DNA from: Crocinitomicaceae bacterium
Lineage (GTDB): Bacteria > Bacteroidota > Bacteroidia > Flavobacteriales_D > Crocinitomicaceae
DNA length: 64,000 nt
NCBI GenBank assembly: GCA_029254025.1
Contig: JAQWYK010000039.1
Location: 209,105-273,104, forward strand
Reading direction: 5' to 3'
The notes under the pieces were generated by a model, which worked only from the letters and a program-made list of their open reading frames with translations, made no database searches and was not told the origin of the DNA. The position numbers and the translations under genes are program-made. Every line of letters starts with the position of its first letter. Position 1 is the stretch's first letter. Positions 1-7,759 of the stretch are shown in pieces.

Positions 1-1
1 A

Positions 2-271
2 GCTCCAGCGGATGGAAATATAGAAATTTTATTGTCAGCAGTTGGTAAAGCTAATGCTGACGATAAGGATGATTTAAAATTATTGAATGGTCTAGGTCCA
101 GCGATTGAGACAAAATTGAATAATATCGGAATCTTTACCCTGGCTCAAATTGCTAAAATGACGAAGGCAGAGTATGATTTGTTGGACGAGTTTATTGACT
201 TACGTGGTCGTGCCGAAAAAGACGATTGGGCGGGTCAAGCAAATGATTTATTGAATAACAACGAAAAATAA
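2..271 (+). CDS. C-terminal fragment with helix-hairpin-helix domain (5' end outside window)
   Basis: The frame is open to the left window edge, so only the last 89 codons are visible. A TTG at 32 could be read as a start, but the upstream codons continue without a stop, so I treat it as a tail of a longer protein. The sequence around LKLLNGLGPAIETKLNNIG is a helix-hairpin-helix unit like those at the end of Bacteroidota ribosomal protein L21 and in some small DNA-binding proteins. It ends 7 bases before actD, so it belongs to the same transcript. The gene expected upstream is actC, a NrfD-like membrane subunit. This could therefore be a tail fused to ActC, or a separate small gene. Its role in a respiratory operon is unknown. 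Confidence 0.6.
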   Translation, partial: APADGNIEILLSAVGKANADDKDDLKLLNGLGPAIETKLNNIGIFTLAQIAKMTKAEYDLLDEFIDLRGRAEKDDWAGQANDLLNNNEK

Positions 272-278
272 TAAGGAC

Positions 279-815
279 ATGGCAGATACAGTAATTTATG
301 CGATGTATGACGACGACGATGTGCTAAAAGAAGGCGCAAAGAAGTTAGTATCTAAAGGAGTGAAGGTTACAGAAGTGTTTTCTCCATTCCCAATTCACGG
401 GATCGATCCAATTATTGGAGTTAAGAATACACGACTAGGAATAATGGCATTCTTGTACGGAATCACAGGTTTGATGTTGGCTACGATAGGGATGAATTAT
501 TTCATGATTCAGGATTGGCCGATGAATATAGGTGGTAAACCAAGTTTTAGTTACTTAGAAAACTTCTTGGCGTTTGTTCCTATCTCTTTTGAGTTTACGG
601 TTTTATGTGCCGCTCACGGTATGGCGATAACCTATTTATTAAGAAATAAGACTTTGCCTGGAATGCCTGCTCAGAATCCAGATCCTCGTACAACGGATGA
701 CAAGTTTGTTATGGAATTGAGATTGTCTGAAAATCATAACTTTTCTGCTGAGCAGTTAGAGGCTATATTGAAGGACACAGGAATAGTAGAAATAGATCAA
801 AAAGAAATTAAATAA
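279..815 (+). CDS. actD: Alternative complex III subunit ActD (DUF3341)
   Basis: A 178-residue membrane protein of the DUF3341 family, the ActD subunit of alternative complex III, the quinol:electron-acceptor oxidoreductase that replaces cytochrome bc1 in many Bacteroidota. The start fits the family (MADTVIYAMYDDDD). It has an N-terminal soluble part with the typical FSPFPIHG segment near residue 35, two membrane helices (about 58-80 and 96-120), and a soluble tail. It begins 7 bases after the preceding stop and ends 6 bases before actE, so it is translated within one operon. Family identity is firm. The exact contacts of ActD come from general knowledge of the complex, not from this sequence. 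Confidence 0.93.
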   Translation: MADTVIYAMYDDDDVLKEGAKKLVSKGVKVTEVFSPFPIHGIDPIIGVKNTRLGIMAFLYGITGLMLATIGMNYFMIQDWPMNIGGKPSFSYLENFLAFVPISFEFTVLCAAHGMAITYLLRNKTLPGMPAQNPDPRTTDDKFVMELRLSENHNFSAEQLEAILKDTGIVEIDQKEIK

Positions 816-821
816 TTTGCC

Positions 822-1580
822 ATGAAGAAAAATTTTAAGGCAATATCCCTATATGTAGCAGCTGTTATCGCTGGAGTAGCATCATTGACATCATGTATTT
901 CTGATGCAGACTCTCCTGGTCTTGAATATACGCCTGATATGTATCGCTCGCCTGCCATTGAGCCCTATGTGGATTACGGAGAATTTAGAAATAAAGAACA
1001 CGTTGAATTAAAGTCTCAACAAAGCGCCATGCGACCACCGAATTATTCGATTCCTTTTTATGGCTCGGATTCCGCGAAGGTTTCAATGATGTTGCCCTAC
1101 CACCGTTTAGCGAGCAGCGCTGCTGCTGTATCGCATGGGTTAAACGCTAGCGAAGGTTGGAGACTAAGCGACAGTTTGGATGTAGAATACAACAAAGCGA
1201 AAGCAGATAAAAATCCAATTTCATTGACCGCCGACAATAAGGATGCGATTTTTGGAAAAGGTAAAAAACTTTATACTTCAATGTGTGCTCATTGTCATGG
1301 CGAAAAAGGTAATGGTGAAGGCCCGATGGTGAAGAGTGGTGCTTATGCAGGTGTGCCTAACTATAAGAACTTAACCGAGTTAGGAGATGGTCAAGTTTTC
1401 TACTCCATCTATTATGGTAAAGGAGCGATGGGAGCTCATGCTATGCTATTGAATAAAGAAGAAATTTGGACACTTGTACACTATGTCAACAAGTTCAGAT
1501 TCGATGGATATGGTGAAGAGCCAGTGATGGAAGTAGAAGCATTAGATTCAACTGCAATGACAGAAACGATCGTAGAATAA
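822..1580 (+). CDS. actE: Alternative complex III monohaem cytochrome c ActE
   Basis: A 252-residue lipid-anchored cytochrome c. The N-terminus is a lipoprotein signal with lipobox LTSC (Cys25). One CXXCH haem site, CAHCH, lies at residues 155-159, and the fold after it (GEGPMVKSG, then a Met-rich region with GAMGAHAMLL) supplies a Met axial ligand. In alternative complex III, ActE takes electrons from the multihaem ActA and passes them on to the oxidase. The gene sits between actD (6 bases upstream) and actF (27 bases downstream), as in other Bacteroidota. Nothing is missing: length, haem motif and anchor all fit. Confidence 0.93.
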   Translation: MKKNFKAISLYVAAVIAGVASLTSCISDADSPGLEYTPDMYRSPAIEPYVDYGEFRNKEHVELKSQQSAMRPPNYSIPFYGSDSAKVSMMLPYHRLASSAAAVSHGLNASEGWRLSDSLDVEYNKAKADKNPISLTADNKDAIFGKGKKLYTSMCAHCHGEKGNGEGPMVKSGAYAGVPNYKNLTELGDGQVFYSIYYGKGAMGAHAMLLNKEEIWTLVHYVNKFRFDGYGEEPVMEVEALDSTAMTETIVE

Positions 1581-1607
1581 GTATAAATCGGAAAATTAGA
1601 AGACAGA

Positions 1608-2828
1608 ATGGAATTTCAAGTATCAAACAAAGCCAAAATGTTAACTACCGTTTTAATGGTAGTTGGTGTTGTCTTTACCGCACTAGGAGTGTTTATGGCA
1701 ATGCCTGGTGAAGGACAAGAGAGTCATCTTGGTCAGAAGTTTTTAGCCAATTTACTCGTAAATAGTTTCTTTTATTTCGCGATTGGTATTAGTGCATTGT
1801 TTTTCATGGCTTTGCAATATGCAACTGAAACGGGATGGTTCGTTTCGGTAAAACGTGTGATTGAAGCAATAGCAGGATTCCTTCCGTATGGAATGGGGTT
1901 ATTATTAATTACCTTTTTAACGCTTTCTTTTATGAGCGGTGCTCATATTTACCAATGGATGGATTCGGAAGTGATGCAAGAAGGTGGTTCGCACTATGAT
2001 GAATTGGCTGCAGGAAAAGGTGCTTACCTAAATATTACGTTTTTCTGGATTAGAACTGTCATTTACATGGCTGTATACTACTTGTTTATGCGTGGTTTTA
2101 GACAACGTTCATTAGAACAAGACAACAATCCAGAAGGAGCGGTTGGAATCCATTTTACGAATTATAAGAAAGGAGCATTGTTCCTAGTTTTCTTTGCCGT
2201 ATTTAGTTCAACATCTACCTGGGATTGGATTATGTCTATTGACGTTCACTGGTTCTCAACATTATTTGGATGGTATGTGTTTGCAGGTGCTTGGTGTAGC
2301 GCGATGACCGTAATGGTAATCACTGTTTTATACTTGAAAAAATTAGGATATTTGCCAAAAGTGAACGAAAGTCACATTCATGACTTAGGGAAATGGACCT
2401 TCGCAACTTCCTTCTTATGGTCGTATATGTGGTTCTCACAGTACATGTTGATTTGGTATGCAAATATCCCAGAGGAGACAACTTATTATTTAATGCGTAT
2501 CGAGCACTTCAAAGGAATTTATTTTGGAATGTTCTTTATTAACTTTGCATTTCCAATGCTTATTTTAATGTCACGAGACGCAAAAAGACATGCTGGAATA
2601 TTAACATTTGTAGGACTCATAATTTTGGCGGGTCACTGGACAGATGTTTGGGTGATGGTAATGGGTGGTTCTATGGGGCCAACTGCATCATTCGGAACAT
2701 TAGAGATTGGAATGGCGTTGGTGTTTCTAGGTTTATTCGTAAAAGTGGTTTTGTCGAATTTGGCGAAAGCCCCTCTTACACCGAAATACCATCCATACTT
2801 GGATGAGTCTTTACATCACGAAATTTAA
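1608..2828 (+). CDS. actF: Alternative complex III membrane subunit ActF (NrfD-like)
   Basis: A 406-residue polytopic membrane protein of the NrfD/PsrC-related ActF family (often annotated quinol:cytochrome c oxidoreductase). About ten hydrophobic helices are visible from residue 10 to 385. The central part carries the family-typical STSTWDWIMSIDVHWFSTLFGWY and SFLWSYMWFSQYMLIWYANIPEE regions, the latter likely near the quinol site. It lies in the actD-actE-actF-coxB-coxA order that couples the complex directly to a terminal oxidase. The short C-terminal tail is soluble. The quinol-site statement is family knowledge. Confidence 0.93.
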   Translation: MEFQVSNKAKMLTTVLMVVGVVFTALGVFMAMPGEGQESHLGQKFLANLLVNSFFYFAIGISALFFMALQYATETGWFVSVKRVIEAIAGFLPYGMGLLLITFLTLSFMSGAHIYQWMDSEVMQEGGSHYDELAAGKGAYLNITFFWIRTVIYMAVYYLFMRGFRQRSLEQDNNPEGAVGIHFTNYKKGALFLVFFAVFSSTSTWDWIMSIDVHWFSTLFGWYVFAGAWCSAMTVMVITVLYLKKLGYLPKVNESHIHDLGKWTFATSFLWSYMWFSQYMLIWYANIPEETTYYLMRIEHFKGIYFGMFFINFAFPMLILMSRDAKRHAGILTFVGLIILAGHWTDVWVMVMGGSMGPTASFGTLEIGMALVFLGLFVKVVLSNLAKAPLTPKYHPYLDESLHHEI

Positions 2829-2861
2829 TAAGAGATATAGTAAAAGAATAATTACAGAGAG

Positions 2862-4124
2862 ATGGGAAGTAAATTAATAATATTATTGGTAATCATTCTA
2901 GGGGTTATAGCCATTGCGCAGCTTGTTAGAGTGAATGAATTAACCGCCAAACATTCTGGAAGAAGAGAAGAGGATATTCCGCATCGCGACAATATTTTCA
3001 ATGCAAACATGATGCTCGCCTTCATGATTTTCTTTTATGCATCATTTATCTGGTTGATGCTTAAGTATGGATATACAGGAATGGGGCCTGCAGCATCAAC
3101 GCATGGTGTTGAAACAGATTGGTTATTAAACCTTAACTTTGTCATTATCATTGCTGTATTCTTTTTAACAAATACATTGTTGTTTGTATTCGCATGGAAA
3201 TACGTGAAGCGTCCAGGTGTTAAGGCATTCTATTATCCACACAACAACAAGTTGGAGATGATTTGGACAGTAATACCTGCAGCTGTATTAGCTGTAATCA
3301 TTATTCTCGGATTGAGAACTTGGAATGATATAACCGGTGAAGCTGATCCTGAAGCCGAAAATGTTGAGCTGTTTAGTTACCAGTTCGGTTGGACTGCTCG
3401 ATATGCGGGTATGAACAATGTACTGGGTGAGTTTGACTACAAATTGACTACTGCTGATAATCAATATGCATTAAAAACTCGCGAAAATATCGAGTTGTCT
3501 TTACAGAAGATGTTGGTAGGTGGACCAGGTGAAGAAGGAATTCAAATGATCGAGGACAAGTTGAACAACGAGTCAGTTGTTATGGCGCAGGCTGATCGCA
3601 AGAAACTGCAGATTGATCTTTCTAGAAAAGAAAGAATGGTGCGTTTATTAGAGCAAATGGCGCTTACCTATAATGATTCTATCGATGATTTAGTGAATGA
3701 TGACGTAATCTTAGGTGATAGTTTAGTGTTGTTGGTAGGGCAAAAGTATAATTTTGCAATGCGTTCAAAAGACGTTATTCATAGTGCATATTTCCCACAT
3801 TTTAGAGCTCAAATGAACACCGTTCCTGGTATGACTACGTATTTTAAATTTCAACCTATTTATACAACATCTGAGATGAAAGATATCATGGAAGATGAGA
3901 AGTTTGAATATGTGTTGATGTGTAACAAGATTTGTGGTGGTTCACACTACAAAATGAAAATGGCAGTTACTGTTTTAGGTCCAGAGGATTATTTGAATTG
4001 GCAAAAAACGAAAACAACATATGATGGGTCTGCTTGGTTGAATTTTGATGATAGAGAAAGAGCTGCTAAAGAAGCGGAGCTTCTTGAAAAATATAAAGCA
4101 ATCGCAGCGACCGTAGCACAATAA
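2862..4124 (+). CDS. coxB: Cytochrome c oxidase subunit II
   Basis: A 420-residue subunit II that receives electrons at its CuA centre. There is a hydrophobic N-terminal segment, two further membrane helices (about 48-68 and 90-115), then a periplasmic cupredoxin domain. The CuA ligands are visible as CNKICGGSHYKM: Cys354, Cys358, His362 and Met365. The usual Glu between the cysteines is Lys here; that residue binds copper through its backbone carbonyl, and I recall the same change in other Bacteroidota. An insertion of roughly 100 residues, charged and helical, splits the cupredoxin strands at about residues 190-290, making the protein longer than classical subunit II. It lies between actF (33 bases) and coxA (35 bases). 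Confidence 0.94.
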   Translation: MGSKLIILLVIILGVIAIAQLVRVNELTAKHSGRREEDIPHRDNIFNANMMLAFMIFFYASFIWLMLKYGYTGMGPAASTHGVETDWLLNLNFVIIIAVFFLTNTLLFVFAWKYVKRPGVKAFYYPHNNKLEMIWTVIPAAVLAVIIILGLRTWNDITGEADPEAENVELFSYQFGWTARYAGMNNVLGEFDYKLTTADNQYALKTRENIELSLQKMLVGGPGEEGIQMIEDKLNNESVVMAQADRKKLQIDLSRKERMVRLLEQMALTYNDSIDDLVNDDVILGDSLVLLVGQKYNFAMRSKDVIHSAYFPHFRAQMNTVPGMTTYFKFQPIYTTSEMKDIMEDEKFEYVLMCNKICGGSHYKMKMAVTVLGPEDYLNWQKTKTTYDGSAWLNFDDRERAAKEAELLEKYKAIAATVAQ

Positions 4125-4159
4125 TTAATTAGTACTTTAATAAAATTAAAATAATAAAC

Positions 4160-5956
4160 ATGGCAGCTTTAGCGCACGACGGACATCACGGACATGATCA
4201 CCACGAAGAAAGCTTTGTTTCAAAGTATATCTTTAGCCAAGACCATAAGATGATTGGTAAGCAGTTTTTAATGACTGCGGTTTTCATGGGAATTGTAGCA
4301 ATGATGCTTTCAATATTTTTTAGAATTCAGTTGGCTTGGCCTGGTGAATCTTCCGACTTCTTAAATGCTTTTTTAGGAGATAGATGGGCTCCGGATGGAA
4401 TTTTGAGTCAAGACATGTACCTAGGTTTGGTTACGATTCACGGTACAATCATGGTATTTTTTGTACTTACAGGTGGTTTATCGGGAACATTCTCAAACAT
4501 CCTTATTCCATTACAAATTGGCGCGCGTGATATGGCATCAGGATTCTTGAACATGATTTCATATTGGTTGTTCTTCTTGTCCTCTATCATTATGCTTGTT
4601 TCTTTGTTTGTTGAAACAGGGCCTGCTATGGCAGGTTGGACGATCTACCCTCCTTTATCTGCATTACCTCAAGCTGTTTCAGGTTCTGGTTTAGGGATGA
4701 CGTTGTGGTTGGTGTCTATGGCGATTTTTATCGCATCATCGTTAATTGGGTCATTAAATTATATCGTAACGGTATTGAATTTACGTACGAAAGGCATGAA
4801 GATGACGAGAATGCCATTAACAATTTGGGCATTTTTAGTAACTGCAATTCTCGGTGTTTTGTCTTTCCCAGTGCTTCTCTCTGCAGCTTTACTATTGTTG
4901 ATGGATCGTTCATTGGGAACTTCTTTTTACTTGAGTGACATTGTTGTTGGTGGTGAAATGTTAGACAATGTGGGTGGTTCACCTATTTTGTATCAGCATT
5001 TATTCTGGTTCTTAGGTCACCCTGAGGTATATATCGTATTGCTCCCTGCATTAGGTTTATCTTCTGAGATTATTTCTACAAACTCACGCAAACCTATCTT
5101 TGGATATCGTGCGATGATTGGTTCGATTTTAGCGATTGGTTTCTTATCCTTTATCGTTTGGGGTCACCACATGTTTATTACCGGTATGAACCCATTTTTA
5201 GGAAGTGTTTTCGTATTTACAACGCTTTTGATTGCAATTCCCTCAGCCGTAAAAGTATTTAACTACTTAACTACGCTTTGGAAAGGATCAATCGTTTACA
5301 CTCCAGCAATTTTGTTCGCTATTGGATTAGTTTCGACCTTTATTACTGGAGGTGTTACGGGAATCATTCTAGCGGATTCTGCATTGGATATCGCAATTCA
5401 CGATACTTATTTCGTAGTTGCTCACTTCCACATTGTAATGGGTATGTCTGCTATCTTCGGTATGTTTGCGGGTATTTATCATTGGTTTCCTAAAATGTTT
5501 GGAAGAATGTTGAACAATCGTTTGGGATATGTTCACTTCTGGATTACTATAGTAGGAGCTTATGGGGTGTTTTTCCCAATGCACTTTGTTGGTCTAGCGG
5601 GTGCTCCACGAAGATATTATGACTATTCAGTTTATGAAGGGTTTAATTCAAATTCTTACGAGATGATGTTAGACCTCAACGTAATTATTTCGATTTTTGC
5701 CATATTATCGGCATTGGGTCAAGCGTTATTTTTATTCAACTTCTTCTACAGTATTTTTAGAGGTCAAGTTGCTCCTCAAAACCCATGGAGATCCAGTACA
5801 TTAGAGTGGACTACTCCTGTGAAGCACATTCATGGTAACTGGCCCGGTGCTTTGCCAACGGTTCACAGGTGGCCTTATGATTATTCTAAGCCTGGAATGG
5901 AAGAGGATTTTGTTTCTCAAATCACTCCTTTAATGGAAGGAGAAGAAGAACACTAG
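4160..5956 (+). CDS. coxA: Cytochrome c oxidase subunit I
   Basis: A 598-residue haem-copper oxidase catalytic subunit with 12 or more membrane helices. The active-site motif GHPEVY (His287, Glu289, Tyr291) carries the CuB ligand, the D-channel Glu and the cross-linked Tyr of A1-type oxidases. HDTYFVVAHFH (His414, His422, His424) supplies haem ligands, and WGHHMF supplies two more CuB histidines. The N-terminus is His-rich (about eight His in the first 16 residues), which may bind metal. It is the last gene of the alternative complex III operon, followed at once by a terminator. No subunit III gene follows, so that subunit must be elsewhere or absent. Confidence 0.95.
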   Translation: MAALAHDGHHGHDHHEESFVSKYIFSQDHKMIGKQFLMTAVFMGIVAMMLSIFFRIQLAWPGESSDFLNAFLGDRWAPDGILSQDMYLGLVTIHGTIMVFFVLTGGLSGTFSNILIPLQIGARDMASGFLNMISYWLFFLSSIIMLVSLFVETGPAMAGWTIYPPLSALPQAVSGSGLGMTLWLVSMAIFIASSLIGSLNYIVTVLNLRTKGMKMTRMPLTIWAFLVTAILGVLSFPVLLSAALLLLMDRSLGTSFYLSDIVVGGEMLDNVGGSPILYQHLFWFLGHPEVYIVLLPALGLSSEIISTNSRKPIFGYRAMIGSILAIGFLSFIVWGHHMFITGMNPFLGSVFVFTTLLIAIPSAVKVFNYLTTLWKGSIVYTPAILFAIGLVSTFITGGVTGIILADSALDIAIHDTYFVVAHFHIVMGMSAIFGMFAGIYHWFPKMFGRMLNNRLGYVHFWITIVGAYGVFFPMHFVGLAGAPRRYYDYSVYEGFNSNSYEMMLDLNVIISIFAILSALGQALFLFNFFYSIFRGQVAPQNPWRSSTLEWTTPVKHIHGNWPGALPTVHRWPYDYSKPGMEEDFVSQITPLMEGEEEH

Positions 5957-5980
5957 AAAATAGTTAATAAGATATACGAA

Positions 5981-6010
5981 AAGCTCTATCAATTGATAGG
6001 GCTTTTTTTT
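5981..6010 (+). terminator. Rho-independent terminator after coxA
   Basis: A near-perfect hairpin with arms AGCTCTATCA and TGATAGGGCT (one wobble pair) and an AATT-centred turn is followed directly by eight T. It lies 25 bases after the coxA stop and closes the act-cox operon before ruvB. Confidence 0.85.
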
Positions 6011-6037
6011 ATTTTTGAATGAATTAAAGAGGTTTCC

Positions 6038-7060
6038 GTGGAAAAAGAAGATTTCGATTACCGTGAGGAGAGTATTAATCCCGATGTTGAGCTAGATAAA
6101 GTATTAAGGCCTAAGAGTTTTGATGATTTTACAGGCCAGAAAAAGGTAATCGAGAATCTCGAAATCTTTGTTCAAGCTACAAAGAGAAGGAATGAACCAT
6201 TGGATCATGTACTTCTACACGGACCTCCAGGTCTCGGTAAAACAACCCTGGCAAACATTATTGCAAATGAACTTAGCGTTGGGTTTAAAGTTACTTCAGG
6301 ACCAGTTCTAGACAAACCTGGAGATTTAGCTGGTTTATTGACCAACCTCGATGAAGGAGATGTCTTGTTTATCGACGAGATTCATAGGTTAAGTCCTGTG
6401 ATTGAAGAGTACTTGTATTCTGCCATGGAAGATTTCGTAATTGATATCATGATTGATTCTGGACCAAATGCACGAACTGTGCAAATTGCGTTAAATCCAT
6501 TTACTCTAATAGGTGCTACTACGCGTTCAGGATTATTAACGGCTCCGTTACGGGCTCGCTTTGGTATTAATGCGCGTTTACAATACTACAATGCAAAAAC
6601 ACTTACCTCAATCGTCGAGCGTTCAGCAGGACTATTGGATGTTCCAATTAAGGAAGATGCAGCATATGAGATAGCAAGCCGAAGTCGCGGCACACCAAGG
6701 ATAGCCAATGCATTATTGCGAAGGGTAAGAGATTTTGCGCAAATCAAAGGCTCCGGGACCATTGATGTTGATATTACAAATGTAGCGTTGGAAGCGTTGA
6801 ATGTGGATAAGAATGGATTGGACGAAATGGATAATCGCATATTGACCGCACTTATTGATAAGTTCGGAGGTGGTCCTGTAGGGTTATCTACACTAGCTAC
6901 TGCAGTTGGAGAAAATGCCGGAACCATTGAAGAAGTATATGAACCTTTTTTGATTCAAGAGGGTTATATTATGCGGACTCAACGAGGTCGTAAAGTAACG
7001 CAAATGGCATATGAGCATTTGGGAAAAACTTTCAACGGGATTCAAGGTGGCTTGTTTTGA
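6038..7060 (+). CDS. ruvB: Holliday junction branch migration helicase RuvB
   Basis: A 340-residue AAA+ ATPase that drives branch migration of Holliday junctions together with RuvA. The Walker A motif GPPGLGKTT is at residues 62-70, Walker B FIDEIH near residue 110, and the sensor/arginine-finger region [18 protein letters not shown] near 165. The C-terminal winged helix ends in TQRGRKVTQ, as is typical. Start is GTG at 6038, preceded by AAAGAGG about 6 bases away; no ATG fits better. Length is normal for the family. It is not in an operon with ruvA, which lies 25 kb away on the other strand. Confidence 0.96.
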   Translation: MEKEDFDYREESINPDVELDKVLRPKSFDDFTGQKKVIENLEIFVQATKRRNEPLDHVLLHGPPGLGKTTLANIIANELSVGFKVTSGPVLDKPGDLAGLLTNLDEGDVLFIDEIHRLSPVIEEYLYSAMEDFVIDIMIDSGPNARTVQIALNPFTLIGATTRSGLLTAPLRARFGINARLQYYNAKTLTSIVERSAGLLDVPIKEDAAYEIASRSRGTPRIANALLRRVRDFAQIKGSGTIDVDITNVALEALNVDKNGLDEMDNRILTALIDKFGGGPVGLSTLATAVGENAGTIEEVYEPFLIQEGYIMRTQRGRKVTQMAYEHLGKTFNGIQGGLF

Positions 7061-7759
7061 ATAGATCTTATCAACTAATCTTTTCGCGAGTTAATCACGT
7101 TGTCAGGATTTCTTAATTACTCAACAAAATGATTCCCTCTATGGAAATATTCGGATTGCCAACATAGTTTTCACCCCATTGAGTCATCCATAGAGGGGGA
7201 AATTAGAAGTCGGGATAAGCGATTAACTATGATTATTGTATGTCAGTTTAATGAAATCAACAATGGTCGTAAAAACCATATCATCCGAAGTTATCAATCA
7301 CTTGATCGGGACTGTAATGCCTACTTTGTAATGCTCGCTGGTTCTATTAAATTAATTGAGAGTTAGAAGTAAACTACGAAACTTATTGTGTGGAGCTTCC
7401 CAAGGACCAATTTTTTCCAATTACAAATAATATTTAATAGAACTAGGTGATGATGTTTCATTATTTATAAAATCCATCGCTTAAATTCTAGTATGACGAA
7501 TTTTATGTGTTTTTTACAAAATGAAAAGAGGGCGTATTAGTGACAGGAGGTCAACAAAAAATGATTAGAATTATCTACAAAAAACCCCAGAAATATAATG
7601 AGTTTGTAATTCAAGATGTACATCTATAACAACTTTATAAAGAGTATTGAGAAGCAATGGTAGTTTCTGTGTAGCGTCTTAGTCTTTAAGTTTCGACCTT
7701 TGACTCAGAACTATCCATTAAAATCCTTAAATTTGCATCACATTAAAATCCATACTTCC
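7061..7759. other. Gene-poor stretch with an inverted repeat and possible coding debris
   Basis: No intact gene is convincing here. An inverted repeat has 11-base arms, CCCTCTATGGA at 7135-7145 and TCCATAGAGGG at 7187-7197, enclosing 41 bases. A 45-codon open frame from ATG 7229 to TAG 7366 reads like protein, and a shifted frame continues with protein-like sequence to about 7437, which would fit a decayed gene of unknown family. A 22-codon frame at 7561-7629 has an unusually strong AGGAGG ten bases upstream, but its product is unrecognisable. The stretch ends with a TAnnTTTG box before the next gene. Confidence 0.5.
7728..7735 (+). promoter_or_regulatory. Possible -7 promoter element of the PurF-like gene
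   Basis: TAAATTTG matches the Bacteroidota -7 consensus TAnnTTTG and lies 24 bases before the chosen ATG at 7760. A TTTG occurs 25 bases upstream of it (7699-7702), slightly beyond the usual spacing for the -33 box. The box lies upstream of this ATG but would fall inside the coding sequence if an earlier start near 7700 were used, which supports the later start. Confidence 0.4.

Noticed and set aside
4636..4938. 100-codon frame inside coxA
   Set aside because: A shifted-frame shadow in a gene whose own frame is fully conserved.
7561..7629. 22-codon frame with strong AGGAGG upstream
   Set aside because: Too short to support as a gene without conservation; peptide has no recognisable pattern.
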